Of a DNA stretch of 64,000 nucleotides, positions 8,192 to 16,099 are shown piece after piece. Made by a program: the position numbers and the translations under genes. The DNA is taken from NCBI RefSeq assembly GCF_002217475.1, contig NZ_MUHH01000023.1:70727-134726 (forward strand), given 5' to 3'. The notes under the pieces are model-generated. The model was given only the letters and a program-made list of their open reading frames with translations. It was not told the DNA's origin and ran no database searches. Each line of letters opens with the position of its first letter. Positions within the stretch are counted from its first letter, which is position 1. Source of the stretch: Flavobacterium tructae. GTDB taxonomy: Bacteria; Bacteroidota; Bacteroidia; Flavobacteriales; Flavobacteriaceae.

Positions 8192-8437
8192 TTATTTCAG
8201 ATTCCATTTCAAAAGTTTTTCTGATGTGCTATTGTCCCAATGATAATGCTGCCTTCTAAATGAAGAATCAATTTTTACCGTTGACTGATACTGTTCCAAC
8301 CAAACTTTTTCTTTGTCAACAGCAATAGATTTCTCCGTTTTTTCCTTTTCTTTCTTTTTTATTAAACACCAATGAGTGACCAACATTGGAAGCCCTAAAA
8401 CAATTATAACAATGGCAAATTTTTTAATATCCTTCAC
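8192..8437 (-). pseudogene. Truncated, frameshifted copy of the N-terminus of the 10393-11796 lipoprotein
   Basis: An open frame of 81 codons starting at GTG. It matches the first ~75 residues of the lipoprotein at 10393-11796: MKxIKK start, VWxEQYQS, KIDSSF, then HWD against NWD. After the WDNSTS stretch the reading frame leaves the paralogue. In the neighbouring frame the similarity continues (TFEMESEII against TFENGTEAIV) until a stop just inside the 3' end of the regulator. So it is a 5' fragment broken by a frameshift and deletion. The ATG-to-GTG change also fits decay. Its upstream DNA is homologous to that of the full gene too. Confidence 0.75.
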
Positions 8438-8452
8438 ACAAATCCATTTTTA

Positions 8453-8460
8453 CAAATGTA
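8453..8460 (-). promoter_or_regulatory. Relict -7 element of the truncated lipoprotein copy
   Basis: Reads TACATTTG on the minus strand, 15 bp before the GTG. The full-length paralogue has TATATTTA at the same distance, so the promoter region was duplicated together with the coding start. Confidence 0.4.
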
Positions 8461-8509
8461 GGAAAAAAAATACATTAAATAAATTAACTTAGAAAGTTCT
8501 TTTCTTTAC

Positions 8510-8541
8510 AAAAAAACCTATTCGAATTAATGAACAGGTTT
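8510..8541 (-). terminator. Terminator after the 153-residue exported protein gene
   Basis: On the minus strand AAACCTGTTC and GAATAGGTTT pair (one G-U) around an eight-base loop, followed by a run of T. It lies 22 bp after the stop of the gene at 8563-9024. It closely resembles the clpX terminator at 11872-11905, with which it shares a common origin. Confidence 0.7.
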
Positions 8542-8562
8542 AAGAAACTTATAAATAAGAGT

Positions 8563-9024
8563 TTAATACGTTATAAACACCCCCTCATCTCCTTTAAGAA
8601 TATAATCAAAAGAGAGTATTCTGCCATCTATTAAATAGAAATATTCAACTGGTTTATTTTTACTTATTAAAATAAAAATTTTATCAGTATCTCTAGAGAA
8701 AAAAACTTTATCATGTTTATAGTCTTTATAGCCTACCACATAAAAATCTTCTGAATTTAAGAGCACTTTTTTATCTTCTTTTATCTTTTTCAAATGTTTA
8801 CTAAGTATCTCTATTCGGTCATCTAAAGAATATTTTACATCAGAGTTTACTGTTTCAAAACAGATAAAATTATCTGCAATAAATCTCGTCGATCTCTCTT
8901 CAAAAAAAACAGATTTCACAAAATTAGTTACCATGTCAGTCTCATTTATTTTATTCTGACATGCAATAGTCGGTGTTTTTAATAGTAACACGACAACTAA
9001 AAACATACATTTATTTATTTTCAT
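8563..9024 (-). CDS. Hypothetical exported protein
   Basis: A 153-residue protein with an N-terminal hydrophobic signal (MKINKCMFLVVVLLLK) and a cysteine at TIAC that could be a weak lipobox. The C-terminal YFYLIDGRILSFDYILKGD resembles YFLIEKDKIVSFFGFQK in the next protein (9078-9554), so the two look like diverged paralogues. I do not recognise a family. It lies in the accessory block between a full lipoprotein and its truncated copy; a partner or immunity role is only a positional inference. Confidence 0.6.
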   Translation of the reverse strand: MKINKCMFLVVVLLLKTPTIACQNKINETDMVTNFVKSVFFEERSTRFIADNFICFETVNSDVKYSLDDRIEILSKHLKKIKEDKKVLLNSEDFYVVGYKDYKHDKVFFSRDTDKIFILISKNKPVEYFYLIDGRILSFDYILKGDEGVFITY

Positions 9025-9077
9025 TTAGCAACCTCCTTTCTTTTTTGACGAAATTCTCTTTCTACAATATTACATTA

Positions 9078-9554
9078 CTAAAAAACTATAAAAGTATAAT
9101 CTTCGGAACCAGCTTTTTGGAACCCAAAAAAAGACACTATTTTATCTTTTTCGATTAAAAAATACTGAGGAGCACCATTCTTTAGATCAACTTTATAAAT
9201 TTCCTTCCTTTTGTCTTCTACTAGATTTTTGAATTTAATTTTATCAGTCTCAGGAAAAGAATTATAAGACGAGATAAAAAAATTATTTTCCATTATATCT
9301 TTTTTTAATAAAAAGAAATTTCCTTTTTCTTCATTAGCCAGATTACGAAAGTCCATCACCATATATACGCCTTTCTTGCATTGATCTGCATCAGAACATT
9401 CAATATATCTAGCAACTATTTCTTCCGGATCAATATCATTAATATATAATGCTTTATAAAAATCTCTTATCAGCTTTATTTCATTATTCTCTTGACCATA
9501 TGAATCTAACGAATAACCAAGAATCAGAACTAGTACTAAACTTAGACATTTCAT
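9078..9554 (-). CDS. Hypothetical exported protein, paralogue of its neighbour
   Basis: A 158-residue protein with a signal peptide (MKCLSLVLVLILGYSLDSYG, cleavage near the following Q). The mature part is charged and mixed alpha/beta, with two cysteines near residues 53-59 (ECSDADQC). The last 40 residues resemble the protein at 8563-9024. It starts about 20 bp after a decayed reading frame (9573-9796) on the same strand, an operon-like spacing. No known family recognised. Confidence 0.6.
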   Translation of the reverse strand: MKCLSLVLVLILGYSLDSYGQENNEIKLIRDFYKALYINDIDPEEIVARYIECSDADQCKKGVYMVMDFRNLANEEKGNFFLLKKDIMENNFFISSYNSFPETDKIKFKNLVEDKRKEIYKVDLKNGAPQYFLIEKDKIVSFFGFQKAGSEDYTFIVF

Positions 9555-9572
9555 TTGTTATAGTTTAAATTA

Positions 9573-9796
9573 TCAATTACAATCTCCTTTTCTCTGTGGA
9601 GCATTGCTTTTAGTTGTCGTTTTTGTCGTATTTAGAAAATTCCCATTTCTAACATCTCGCCTAAATTCCCTGGATATGTACCATTAAAAGTAAAACTAGA
9701 GGCCTTTGTTGAAGGAAGATTAATCCCTCCTAATTTACCAACAGCAATACCAAAATCAGTACAAGCATATCTATTTTGCATAATCTTTATCGCTAC
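9573..9796 (-). pseudogene. Frameshifted coding remnant in the secreted-protein locus
   Basis: Between two exported-protein genes the minus strand holds two short open frames. One runs from ATG 9781 to a stop at 9632 (49 codons, MQNRYACTDFGIAVGKLGGI...). The other ends at TGA 9575-9573 and includes REFRRDVRNGNF and NAPQRKGDCN. Amino-acid content looks protein-like in both, and a single frameshift near 9665 would join them into a fragment of about 75 residues. I read it as the C-terminal stub of a lost gene. It could instead be a small intact gene in the first frame. Confidence 0.4.
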
Positions 9797-9811
9797 TTAA
9801 AAATATTAACT

Positions 9812-10372
9812 TTAAGTAATTGGAAAGTTCAGATACCAAACCCATTTATTATTTACTTTCTTATAAACTTTCACTGTAGTAGCACCACATCCGTCATAAT
9901 TGCAGGGGTTACTAAAAAAAATAAAAACCACTTTTTTGTCTTTGGAATAGATTGGAGGCGAGACACTAAACCTAATAGTTTCATAAGGTGTCGATTCACT
10001 ATATTTTATAAAAGGATATTTGAATTTACTTAAATTCCAATTTACTTCTTCTCTCTTTTGATTGGCTAAATATTCAAAGTTCATTGATTTAATTAGCTTT
10101 TTTATTTTTACAGAATCTATTGGCGTATAAAAGTACTCTTCAAAAGTTTCTTTAGTAAAAAATGTTTTCTGATCATGAAATATTAGACTCTCTTTATACA
10201 GAGCAATAGTGGTATCTTTATCCTTTACATATAACTGTTTTCTACCCTCTATTAAACTATTTGTTATTTGGTTTATTACCTCATAATCTTCGTTATCAAC
10301 TTTGCTGATTGTTTGACCAATAGCAACATTAGCTAATAAAGAGAAAAACAAAAAAATTAAATGCGCTTTCAT
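9812..10372 (-). CDS. Hypothetical exported protein
   Basis: A 186-residue protein with a clear signal peptide (MKAHLIFLFFSLLANVAIGQ). The mature part has an NPCNYDGCGATTVKVYKK motif followed by KWVWYLNF, suggesting a beta-rich fold and possibly a disulfide between CNYDGC cysteines. It starts 20 bp downstream of the HExxH lipoprotein gene (10393-11796) and is probably in its operon. I do not recognise the family; partner or immunity function is a positional inference. Confidence 0.6.
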   Translation of the reverse strand: MKAHLIFLFFSLLANVAIGQTISKVDNEDYEVINQITNSLIEGRKQLYVKDKDTTIALYKESLIFHDQKTFFTKETFEEYFYTPIDSVKIKKLIKSMNFEYLANQKREEVNWNLSKFKYPFIKYSESTPYETIRFSVSPPIYSKDKKVVFIFFSNPCNYDGCGATTVKVYKKVNNKWVWYLNFPIT

Positions 10373-10392
10373 ATTTTCTAATTAGTAGGTTT

Positions 10393-11796
10393 TTATTGGC
10401 AAGCTTTTTTCCCTCTCGGATTAAAGCTATTATTTCCTGAATTTTTGTACTCTGAATAAATTCTATCCAATATTCTCTCTTGGTCAGCTTGAGGAAGATT
10501 TTTAAAGGCCTTTGTTTCTGCTAAACCACCCCATGCCATATCATCGTAAAACAATTTGGGTAGATTATATCCTTTCAAATTGCCATACTCTTGCAAGGCA
10601 ACAGATATTTCCTGTACAATATTAGTATCGGCAAAAATATTATGCTGAGCATCATTTAAATCTTTATTGAATTGATTAAAATATGTCTCTACCAAGTTAA
10701 CATAGCTCTTATCTATATCTCTGTATCTGTAAACACTAACCAAATACGCATGAAAACACTCATGAAGTAAAGTTTTTGCGATTGAAAGATCTGTCGAAAC
10801 TGAAAGATCACTTTCATTTAAAGTTGTAGTTACTTTACCATCTAATACTACTTTACTTGTACTTCCAGGGCTATCTGCTGATAAATTGCCCTTAATTATG
10901 AGCCAATTGTAATTAGTAGGTGTAGGATTTACTCCTGAAAATTTTGCAATTACCTGAGAAAACTTACCCTTTTGTAATTTTTTTATATCATTGACAATGT
11001 TATCAATACATACGGGCAAATTAGTCTTTATCTGTTTTACTATATTTTGTGCATTTTCTGAAGTCGTAGAACTTCCACTTCCACCACCTCCCGGAGACTT
11101 CACATATCCCTTTGGACTGTTACCTTTCGATCCTGATTTTAGACTGCCTCCATAAGCTCCTCCTCCATATTCCTGCTTATTCTCGGATTTTTCTCTGCGA
11201 ATGATCACTTCATCTAATTCAAAAGGATCTGAATCTGACTTAGCAGTCGATTTATTGAGGCGTTCTGACTCCTCCGAAGTGATTACCCTAAGTCCTGTTA
11301 GCGCTGCTGTCGTATTGGAGTTTTCAAATTTTGCCCCATTTACAAATCCCTTTTCTAAATCCCAGGCAATGATATACCCATTAAAGTTAACTAAATCCGC
11401 TGAAGTTTTTATTTTTTCTAAAGATTCTGATAAAGGGAGTATCTCATATAATGTAGCCGAAAATTCCTTTTTATTTTCTAAAGGGTATAAATACAATACT
11501 TTCTGACCTTTATAAGCATCACTCAGATTATTATCTCTAACGGGAACTACAATTGCCTCAGTCCCATTTTCAAAAGTTTCCGTGATTGCACTATCCCAAT
11601 TATAAACCTGACTTTTAAACGACGAATCAATTTTTGCTTTTGATTGATACTGTTCAAACCAAACCCTCGCTTGACTAACCTTAATAGATTGCTCTATTTT
11701 TTGTTCGCTTCCTGCTTCTTCTGAAACACAACGACCTGTTAATACTGCAACTCCTAAAACCATTAAGAGGATTGCCATTTTTTTAATATTTTTCAT
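10393..11796 (-). CDS. Modular lipoprotein with C-terminal HExxH (putative metalloprotease) region
   Basis: A 467-residue predicted lipoprotein (LTGRC lipobox). Parts in order: signal; an N-terminal domain to about residue 190 (VWFEQYQS, GYIIAWDLEKGFVNG); a glycine/serine-rich linker near 205-245 (GGGAYGGS, PGGGGSGSS); and a C-terminal part with LLHECFHAYL near residue 345. HECFH fits the HExxH zinc motif of gluzincin/SprT-like peptidases. The third metal ligand cannot be assigned with certainty. The N-terminal domain also occurs as a broken copy at 8192-8437. A conserved N-terminus, flexible linker and distinct C-terminus suggest a polymorphic effector-like layout (inference). Confidence 0.7.
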   Translation of the reverse strand: MKNIKKMAILLMVLGVAVLTGRCVSEEAGSEQKIEQSIKVSQARVWFEQYQSKAKIDSSFKSQVYNWDSAITETFENGTEAIVVPVRDNNLSDAYKGQKVLYLYPLENKKEFSATLYEILPLSESLEKIKTSADLVNFNGYIIAWDLEKGFVNGAKFENSNTTAALTGLRVITSEESERLNKSTAKSDSDPFELDEVIIRREKSENKQEYGGGAYGGSLKSGSKGNSPKGYVKSPGGGGSGSSTTSENAQNIVKQIKTNLPVCIDNIVNDIKKLQKGKFSQVIAKFSGVNPTPTNYNWLIIKGNLSADSPGSTSKVVLDGKVTTTLNESDLSVSTDLSIAKTLLHECFHAYLVSVYRYRDIDKSYVNLVETYFNQFNKDLNDAQHNIFADTNIVQEISVALQEYGNLKGYNLPKLFYDDMAWGGLAETKAFKNLPQADQERILDRIYSEYKNSGNNSFNPRGKKACQ

Positions 11797-11871
11797 ACAA
11801 ATATATTTTTATAAATATAAGAAAAATATTATAATAAATAATTTAAATTATAGGTTTTATTTTACAAAATA

Positions 11872-11905
11872 AAAAAACCTGTTCGTTAAGCCGAACAGGT
11901 TTTTT
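11872..11905 (-). terminator. clpX terminator (bidirectional)
   Basis: Arms AAAAAACCTGTTCG and CGAACAGGTTTTTT form a perfect 14-bp stem with a six-base loop, flanked by A and T runs on both sides. It lies 28 bp after the clpX stop. A diverged copy is found at 8510-8541. Confidence 0.88.
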
Positions 11906-11933
11906 CTAAATTATTAAATCTTATTATAGAAAC

Positions 11934-13166
11934 TTACGAAGCGATTTCCATACGTTTCAATAGATTTTTATTCAAAGTATGTTTTGCGTAATCTTTATCG
12001 ATACTCAAAACTTTATCGTCTGAACTTGGCAATTCGTACATGGCATCGGTTAAGATTGCTTCACATAACGAACGCAATCCACGTGCCCCTAATTTGTACT
12101 CTAATGCTTTGTCTACAATAAAATCTAATGCCTCATCTGTAATGGTGAATTCAACTTCATCCATTAAGAATAATTTTTGGTATTGTTTTACCAAAGCATT
12201 TTTAGGCTGTGTCAAAATTGCACGCAGGGTTTCTTTGTCTAAAGGATCCATGTGCGTTAAAACCGGTAAACGTCCAATAATTTCAGGAATCAAACCGAAA
12301 TCTTTAATATCTTTTGGAATAATGTATTGCAACAAATTGTCTTTATCGATATTGTCTACATTTTTAGAAGTCGAATATCCAACAGCCTGACGGTTCAAAC
12401 GTTTAGAAATGATACGCTCAACACCATCAAAAGCACCTCCCGCAATAAACAGGATGTTTTGAGTATTTACTTCCACAAATTTCTGGTCCGGGTGTTTACG
12501 CCCTCCTTTTGGTGGTACGTTTACAATTGTTCCTTCAAGAAGTTTCAATAAAGCCTGTTGTACTCCTTCGCCGGAAACGTCACGTGTAATAGACGGATTA
12601 TCACTCTTACGGGCAATTTTGTCAATCTCGTCAATAAAAACGATTCCTCTTTCGGCTTTAGTTACATCATAATCGGCAGCTTGCAACAAACGTGTTAAAA
12701 TACTTTCAACATCTTCTCCTACATAACCTGCCTCAGTAAGTACGGTCGCATCAACGATAGCCAAAGGAACATCTAACATTTTAGCAATTGTCTTTGCTAC
12801 CAGTGTTTTTCCTGTTCCGGTTTGTCCCACCATGATGATGTTACTTTTTTCAATCTCAACTTCATCGTCTAATTGCTGTTGCATTAAACGTTTGTAGTGA
12901 TTGTAAACGGCAACCGACATTACTTTTTTGGTCTGATCCTGGCCAATAACATATTGATCTAAGAAAGCTCTGATTTCTTTTGGTTTCTTTAAAATTAAAT
13001 CCCCAACCAATTTTGCGCTTCCACTTGATTTTAATTCTTCTAATACAATTCCATGTGCCTGTTCGATACACTTATCACAGATATGTGCATTGATACCTGC
13101 AATCAATAAATTAGTTTCTGGCTTTTTTCTTCCACAAAACGAACATTCTAATACTACTTTTGCCAT
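11934..13166 (-). CDS. clpX: ATP-dependent protease ATP-binding subunit ClpX
   Basis: AAA+ unfoldase that feeds substrates into ClpP. 410 residues. The N-terminal zinc-binding domain has Cys8, Cys11, Cys30 and Cys33. Walker A GQTGTGKT is at 114-121, the pore loop is GYVGED, and Walker B is IVFIDEID. Sensor and arginine-finger regions and the C-terminal GARGLR sensor-2 motif are present. The ClpP-docking IGF loop of model ClpX appears here as VGY (RQAVGYSTS). It lies downstream of clpP on the same strand, with a hairpin between them. Cytosolic. Confidence 0.96.
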   Translation of the reverse strand: MAKVVLECSFCGRKKPETNLLIAGINAHICDKCIEQAHGIVLEELKSSGSAKLVGDLILKKPKEIRAFLDQYVIGQDQTKKVMSVAVYNHYKRLMQQQLDDEVEIEKSNIIMVGQTGTGKTLVAKTIAKMLDVPLAIVDATVLTEAGYVGEDVESILTRLLQAADYDVTKAERGIVFIDEIDKIARKSDNPSITRDVSGEGVQQALLKLLEGTIVNVPPKGGRKHPDQKFVEVNTQNILFIAGGAFDGVERIISKRLNRQAVGYSTSKNVDNIDKDNLLQYIIPKDIKDFGLIPEIIGRLPVLTHMDPLDKETLRAILTQPKNALVKQYQKLFLMDEVEFTITDEALDFIVDKALEYKLGARGLRSLCEAILTDAMYELPSSDDKVLSIDKDYAKHTLNKNLLKRMEIAS

Positions 13167-13179
13167 TCTTTATTTAAGT

Positions 13180-13350
13180 TACTAAGCTGCAAAGATACTA
13201 AGTTTTAAAGTTTTTCAACTAAAACTTTAAAACTTAACTCCTTACAGCTTAAGAGCCTGTTTAATTTTTAAACAGGCTCTAATATTTTTATTTTTTTATT
13301 TAAAAATTTAAATCACAAAGAACACCTAGAATCTTAGCGTCTTAGCAACT
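13180..13350. repeat. Inverted pair of CTTAG-rich repeat fragments
   Basis: AAGTTACTAAGCTGCAAAGATACTAAG-type sequence near 13176-13202 and CTTAGCGTCTTAGCAACTTAG near 13333-13353 are related in opposite orientation. They flank the hairpin at 13252-13280 in the clpP-clpX gap. They look like decayed extragenic repeats; no function can be assigned. Confidence 0.4.
13252..13280. terminator. Hairpin between clpP and clpX
   Basis: AGAGCCTGTTTAA pairs perfectly with TTAAACAGGCTCT around a three-base loop (13 bp). Read on the minus strand it follows clpP, but no T run comes after it there. The T-rich side is on the plus strand. It may act as a partial terminator or as an RNA-stability stem separating clpP from clpX. 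Confidence 0.55.
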
Positions 13351-13367
13351 TAGAAGCTTTAAAAAAA

Positions 13368-14042
13368 TTAGCTTCTTCTTAATACTTCATCAATCATTCC
13401 GTATTCTTTTGCTTCATCTGCAATCATCCAGTAATCACGTTCACTGTCTTTGTGCACTTTATCAAAAGTTTGTCCTGAATGTTGAGAAATAATATGATAC
13501 AATTCATCTTTCAACTTCAACATTTCACGTAAGTTGATTTCCATATCTGTTGCAACTCCCTGAGCTCCCCCTGATGGCTGGTGAATCATCACTCTTGAAT
13601 GTGGTAAAGCCGAACGTTTTCCCGCTGCTCCTGCACATAATAGTACTGCTCCCATAGAGGCTGCCATACCAGTACAAATTGTCGCTACATCCGGTTTGAT
13701 ATATTGCATGGTATCATAAATTCCTAATCCTGCATAAACACTTCCTCCAGGAGAATTCAGATAAATCTGAATGTCTTTTGAAGCATCAGCACTTTCTAAA
13801 AATAATAACTGTGCCTGAACAATGTTCGCGATCTGGTCGTCAATACCTGTTCCTAAAAAGATAATTCTGTCCATCATTAATCTGGAAAAAACATCTAATT
13901 GAGAAATATTCAACTGACGTTCTTCAATAATATATGGAGTCATATTCGTTGGGTTCATTGCCGCTATAATTTTGTCATAGTACATGGCATTTACTCCCTG
14001 GTGCTTTGTAGCAAATTTTTTGAATTCTTTACCGTAGTTCAT
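13368..14042 (-). CDS. clpP: ATP-dependent Clp protease proteolytic subunit ClpP
   Basis: Serine protease that forms the tetradecameric chamber working with ClpX. 224 residues. Catalytic Ser129 lies in TGMAASMGAV and His154 in VMIHQPSGG. The substrate-binding NSPGGSV motif is at 96-102. The catalytic Asp lies further on, in the DSERDYWM region. The N-terminus is somewhat longer than E. coli ClpP, consistent with a propeptide; an internal ATG (MTPYIIEE) marks the usual start of the mature fold. Followed by clpX. Confidence 0.96.
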   Translation of the reverse strand: MNYGKEFKKFATKHQGVNAMYYDKIIAAMNPTNMTPYIIEERQLNISQLDVFSRLMMDRIIFLGTGIDDQIANIVQAQLLFLESADASKDIQIYLNSPGGSVYAGLGIYDTMQYIKPDVATICTGMAASMGAVLLCAGAAGKRSALPHSRVMIHQPSGGAQGVATDMEINLREMLKLKDELYHIISQHSGQTFDKVHKDSERDYWMIADEAKEYGMIDEVLRRS

Positions 14043-14217
14043 ATTTTTAGTTTAAAGTTTGAAAATCTAAAGTCTTTAAGCGACTTAAGCAGGTAAAAAC
14101 AAAGTTCGTACCTTTTTATACAATAATGTCAATTTGTCTTACTTTTTTGTTTCAGGTTTCAGGTTGCAGATTACTTAAAGTCCGTTTAAACGAAAACCGA
14201 AACAAAATAAACTTAAA

Positions 14218-14251
14218 ACAAAAAGAGCGTCAGAAAAATCTCCTGACGCTC
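14218..14251 (-). terminator. Trigger factor terminator
   Basis: GAGCGTCAG and CTGACGCTC form a nine-bp stem with a nine-base loop. On the minus strand it is followed by TTTTTG-T. It starts 24 bp after the tig stop. Confidence 0.85.
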
Positions 14252-14274
14252 AAATATACTTATTTTTTTAGAAA

Positions 14275-15597
14275 TTATTCTCCGTATGAAGCGGCAATAA
14301 ATTCTTCGTAAGTTACTTCTTTTGTAGTTGGATTTGCTTTTTCTTTAAAGATTTCCAATAACTTCTCAGCTACTACCTGCTCAGAAAGTCTTTTCACTTC
14401 TTCCTGGTTTGATAAAACTCTTGCTACAATTGCCTGAACTTCTTCATCAGAAGGATTTAACTGTCCAAATTGAGCCATTTGTTGTTTGATAGCGTTTGTT
14501 GTAAAAGCTTTCAAATCTTCAAAATTAATCTGGATGTTGCTTTGAGCTAAAGCTTTTCCTTCGATTAATTGAAAACGTAATCCTTTTTCAGATCTTGCGT
14601 ATTCAACTTCAGCTTCTTCTGCAGAAAGTTTTTTCTCTCCAACAGTTTGCAACCATTTTTTAAGGAATTCAGCCGGTAAATCAAATTTTGTGCTTTCGAT
14701 CAGGAAGTCCTGAACGTCTAACAATAATTTCTGATCTGCTTGCTGCGCGAATTGAGCTTCAGCATCTTCTTTAATTTTAGATTTCAAATCTTCTAAAGAA
14801 GCTACTTTTCCTTCACCAAAAAGTTTATCAAATAACTCTTGGTTCAATTCTGCCAATTCAGCTCCGTTGATAGCCTCGATAGTAAAGTTTACTTCGATAT
14901 CTAAACCGTGAACATTATCATGACCTACTTTTAAGTAATCCATTAATTGGTGATCGTCTTCAAATAAACCTTTTGTGCTTACTGTTACAACATCTCCAAC
15001 TTTTTTACCGATGAATTTATCTCCGGCAGCTTTGCTAAAAGTAGCTACAGCAATTGTAGTTGTATTGTTGATTCCGTTTTCTTCGTTAGCGAAAGTTCCA
15101 GTCAAATCTGAATCAGCTACTACCACTTCTTGTGGAATTGCTTTTCCGAATTGTTTTTGGATACGCTCTACCTGACCGTCGATTAATTTATCATCAGCAG
15201 TAACGATGTATTTTACGATATTGTTTTTAGCTTCTAAATCAATTTCGAAGTTTGGTACTAAACCAATTTCATACTCGAATGTTAATTCTTCAGCATCCCA
15301 GTCAAAGTTTTCGTTTACTTTAGCTAGTGGAGTTCCTAAAAGATTTAATCTTTCAGCTTGAACAAAACGCTCTAAAGCCAAATCAACTACTTTTTTAACT
15401 TCTTCCTGCTTAATTGCTTTTCCGTATTGTTTTTCAACCAGGTCTTTAGGAACCTGTCCTTTTCTGAAACCTTTTACAGTAGCCAATGGCATTTTTTCGT
15501 TTATCCTTTTTGCTACCTGACCTTTATAATCCATGTGAACAACTGTCATTACAATTGTTTCATTCACAGCGTCTATTGCTACTCTTTTAATATCCAT
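14275..15597 (-). CDS. tig: Trigger factor (ribosome-associated chaperone)
   Basis: A 440-residue peptidyl-prolyl isomerase/chaperone that binds nascent chains at the ribosome exit. The N-terminal ribosome-binding domain contains GFRKGQVPKDLV, the equivalent of the GFRxGKxP signature loop. A diverged FKBP-like middle part (GDVVTVS near 230) and a long helical C-terminal arm (EFLKKWLQ, LSEEAEVEY-like helices) follow. As in other Bacteroidota, the FKBP part is poorly conserved. It precedes clpP and clpX, the usual tig-clpP-clpX order. A promoter overlapping an inverted repeat lies just upstream. Confidence 0.93.
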   Translation of the reverse strand: MDIKRVAIDAVNETIVMTVVHMDYKGQVAKRINEKMPLATVKGFRKGQVPKDLVEKQYGKAIKQEEVKKVVDLALERFVQAERLNLLGTPLAKVNENFDWDAEELTFEYEIGLVPNFEIDLEAKNNIVKYIVTADDKLIDGQVERIQKQFGKAIPQEVVVADSDLTGTFANEENGINNTTTIAVATFSKAAGDKFIGKKVGDVVTVSTKGLFEDDHQLMDYLKVGHDNVHGLDIEVNFTIEAINGAELAELNQELFDKLFGEGKVASLEDLKSKIKEDAEAQFAQQADQKLLLDVQDFLIESTKFDLPAEFLKKWLQTVGEKKLSAEEAEVEYARSEKGLRFQLIEGKALAQSNIQINFEDLKAFTTNAIKQQMAQFGQLNPSDEEVQAIVARVLSNQEEVKRLSEQVVAEKLLEIFKEKANPTTKEVTYEEFIAASYGE

Positions 15598-15623
15598 TTT
15601 CTTCTTTAATTTACATAATAAAA

Positions 15624-15658
15624 TTGGGTCGCAAAATTATAAAATTTTTGCAACCCAA
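15624..15658. promoter_or_regulatory. Inverted repeat overlapping the tig -7 element
   Basis: TTGGGTCGCAAAATT and its partner at 15644-15658 match at 13 of 15 positions. On the minus strand the -7-like TAATTTTG (15632-15639) lies inside the repeat, and a T-rich stretch follows it. It could end transcription from the upstream holin-like gene, act as an operator for tig, or both. Confidence 0.5.
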
Positions 15659-15715
15659 CCAAGTTTTTAATCTATTGTATTTGAATACGTTTTAATCACG
15701 CTTTCTCTATTTATT

Positions 15716-16060
15716 TTATTTATCGTCTCCTATAATCTTATAGGTGATGGACTGCAGAACAGACAATATAACACTAAAAAACAAGGCTGTCCAAAAAGAA
15801 TCTACTTTAAAACCTCCGACAATATTTGTACAGAACAAAATAATGATTGCATTAATTACCAACAGAAATAAGCCTAAAGTAATCAGTGTAACCGGTAACG
15901 TCAAAATTACCAATATTGGTTTTATAAAAAGATTTAACAACCCCAAAACTACCGCAACAATTACCGCGGTGGTAAAACTGGCAACATGAACACCAGGTAA
16001 AAAGTGAGCAATTAACAAAACTAAACCTGCCGTAACAAGAAGTCTGAGTAGTAAATTCAT
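15716..16060 (-). CDS. Phage holin family / four-TM membrane protein
   Basis: A 114-residue protein with four hydrophobic segments (LLLRLLVTAGLVLLIAHFLP, TAVIVAVVLGLLNLFIKP, TLPVTLITLGLFLLVINAI, and FWTALFFSVILSVLQSI). The NLFIKPILVILTLPVTLITLG motif is typical of the mycobacterial-type four-TM holin superfamily (YvlD-like), widespread in non-phage genomes. There is no phage context, so it is most likely a resident inner-membrane protein of unknown role. Confidence 0.85.
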   Translation of the reverse strand: MNLLLRLLVTAGLVLLIAHFLPGVHVASFTTAVIVAVVLGLLNLFIKPILVILTLPVTLITLGLFLLVINAIIILFCTNIVGGFKVDSFWTALFFSVILSVLQSITYKIIGDDK

Positions 16061-16099
16061 AATGGTATGTTTTAAAAATTTATTTAAAAGTACTAAAAT

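Noticed and set aside
10393..11796. Lipoprotein as a T9SS cargo protein
   Set aside because: It has a lipobox and no C-terminal T9SS sorting domain; the C-terminus is short and ends GKKACQ.
8192..11905. Region as an integrated mobile element
   Set aside because: No transposase, integrase, attachment repeats or tRNA are present; duplication and decay explain the content better.
15716..16060. Holin-like gene as a sign of a prophage
   Set aside because: The family is widespread as a resident membrane protein, and there are no other phage genes nearby.
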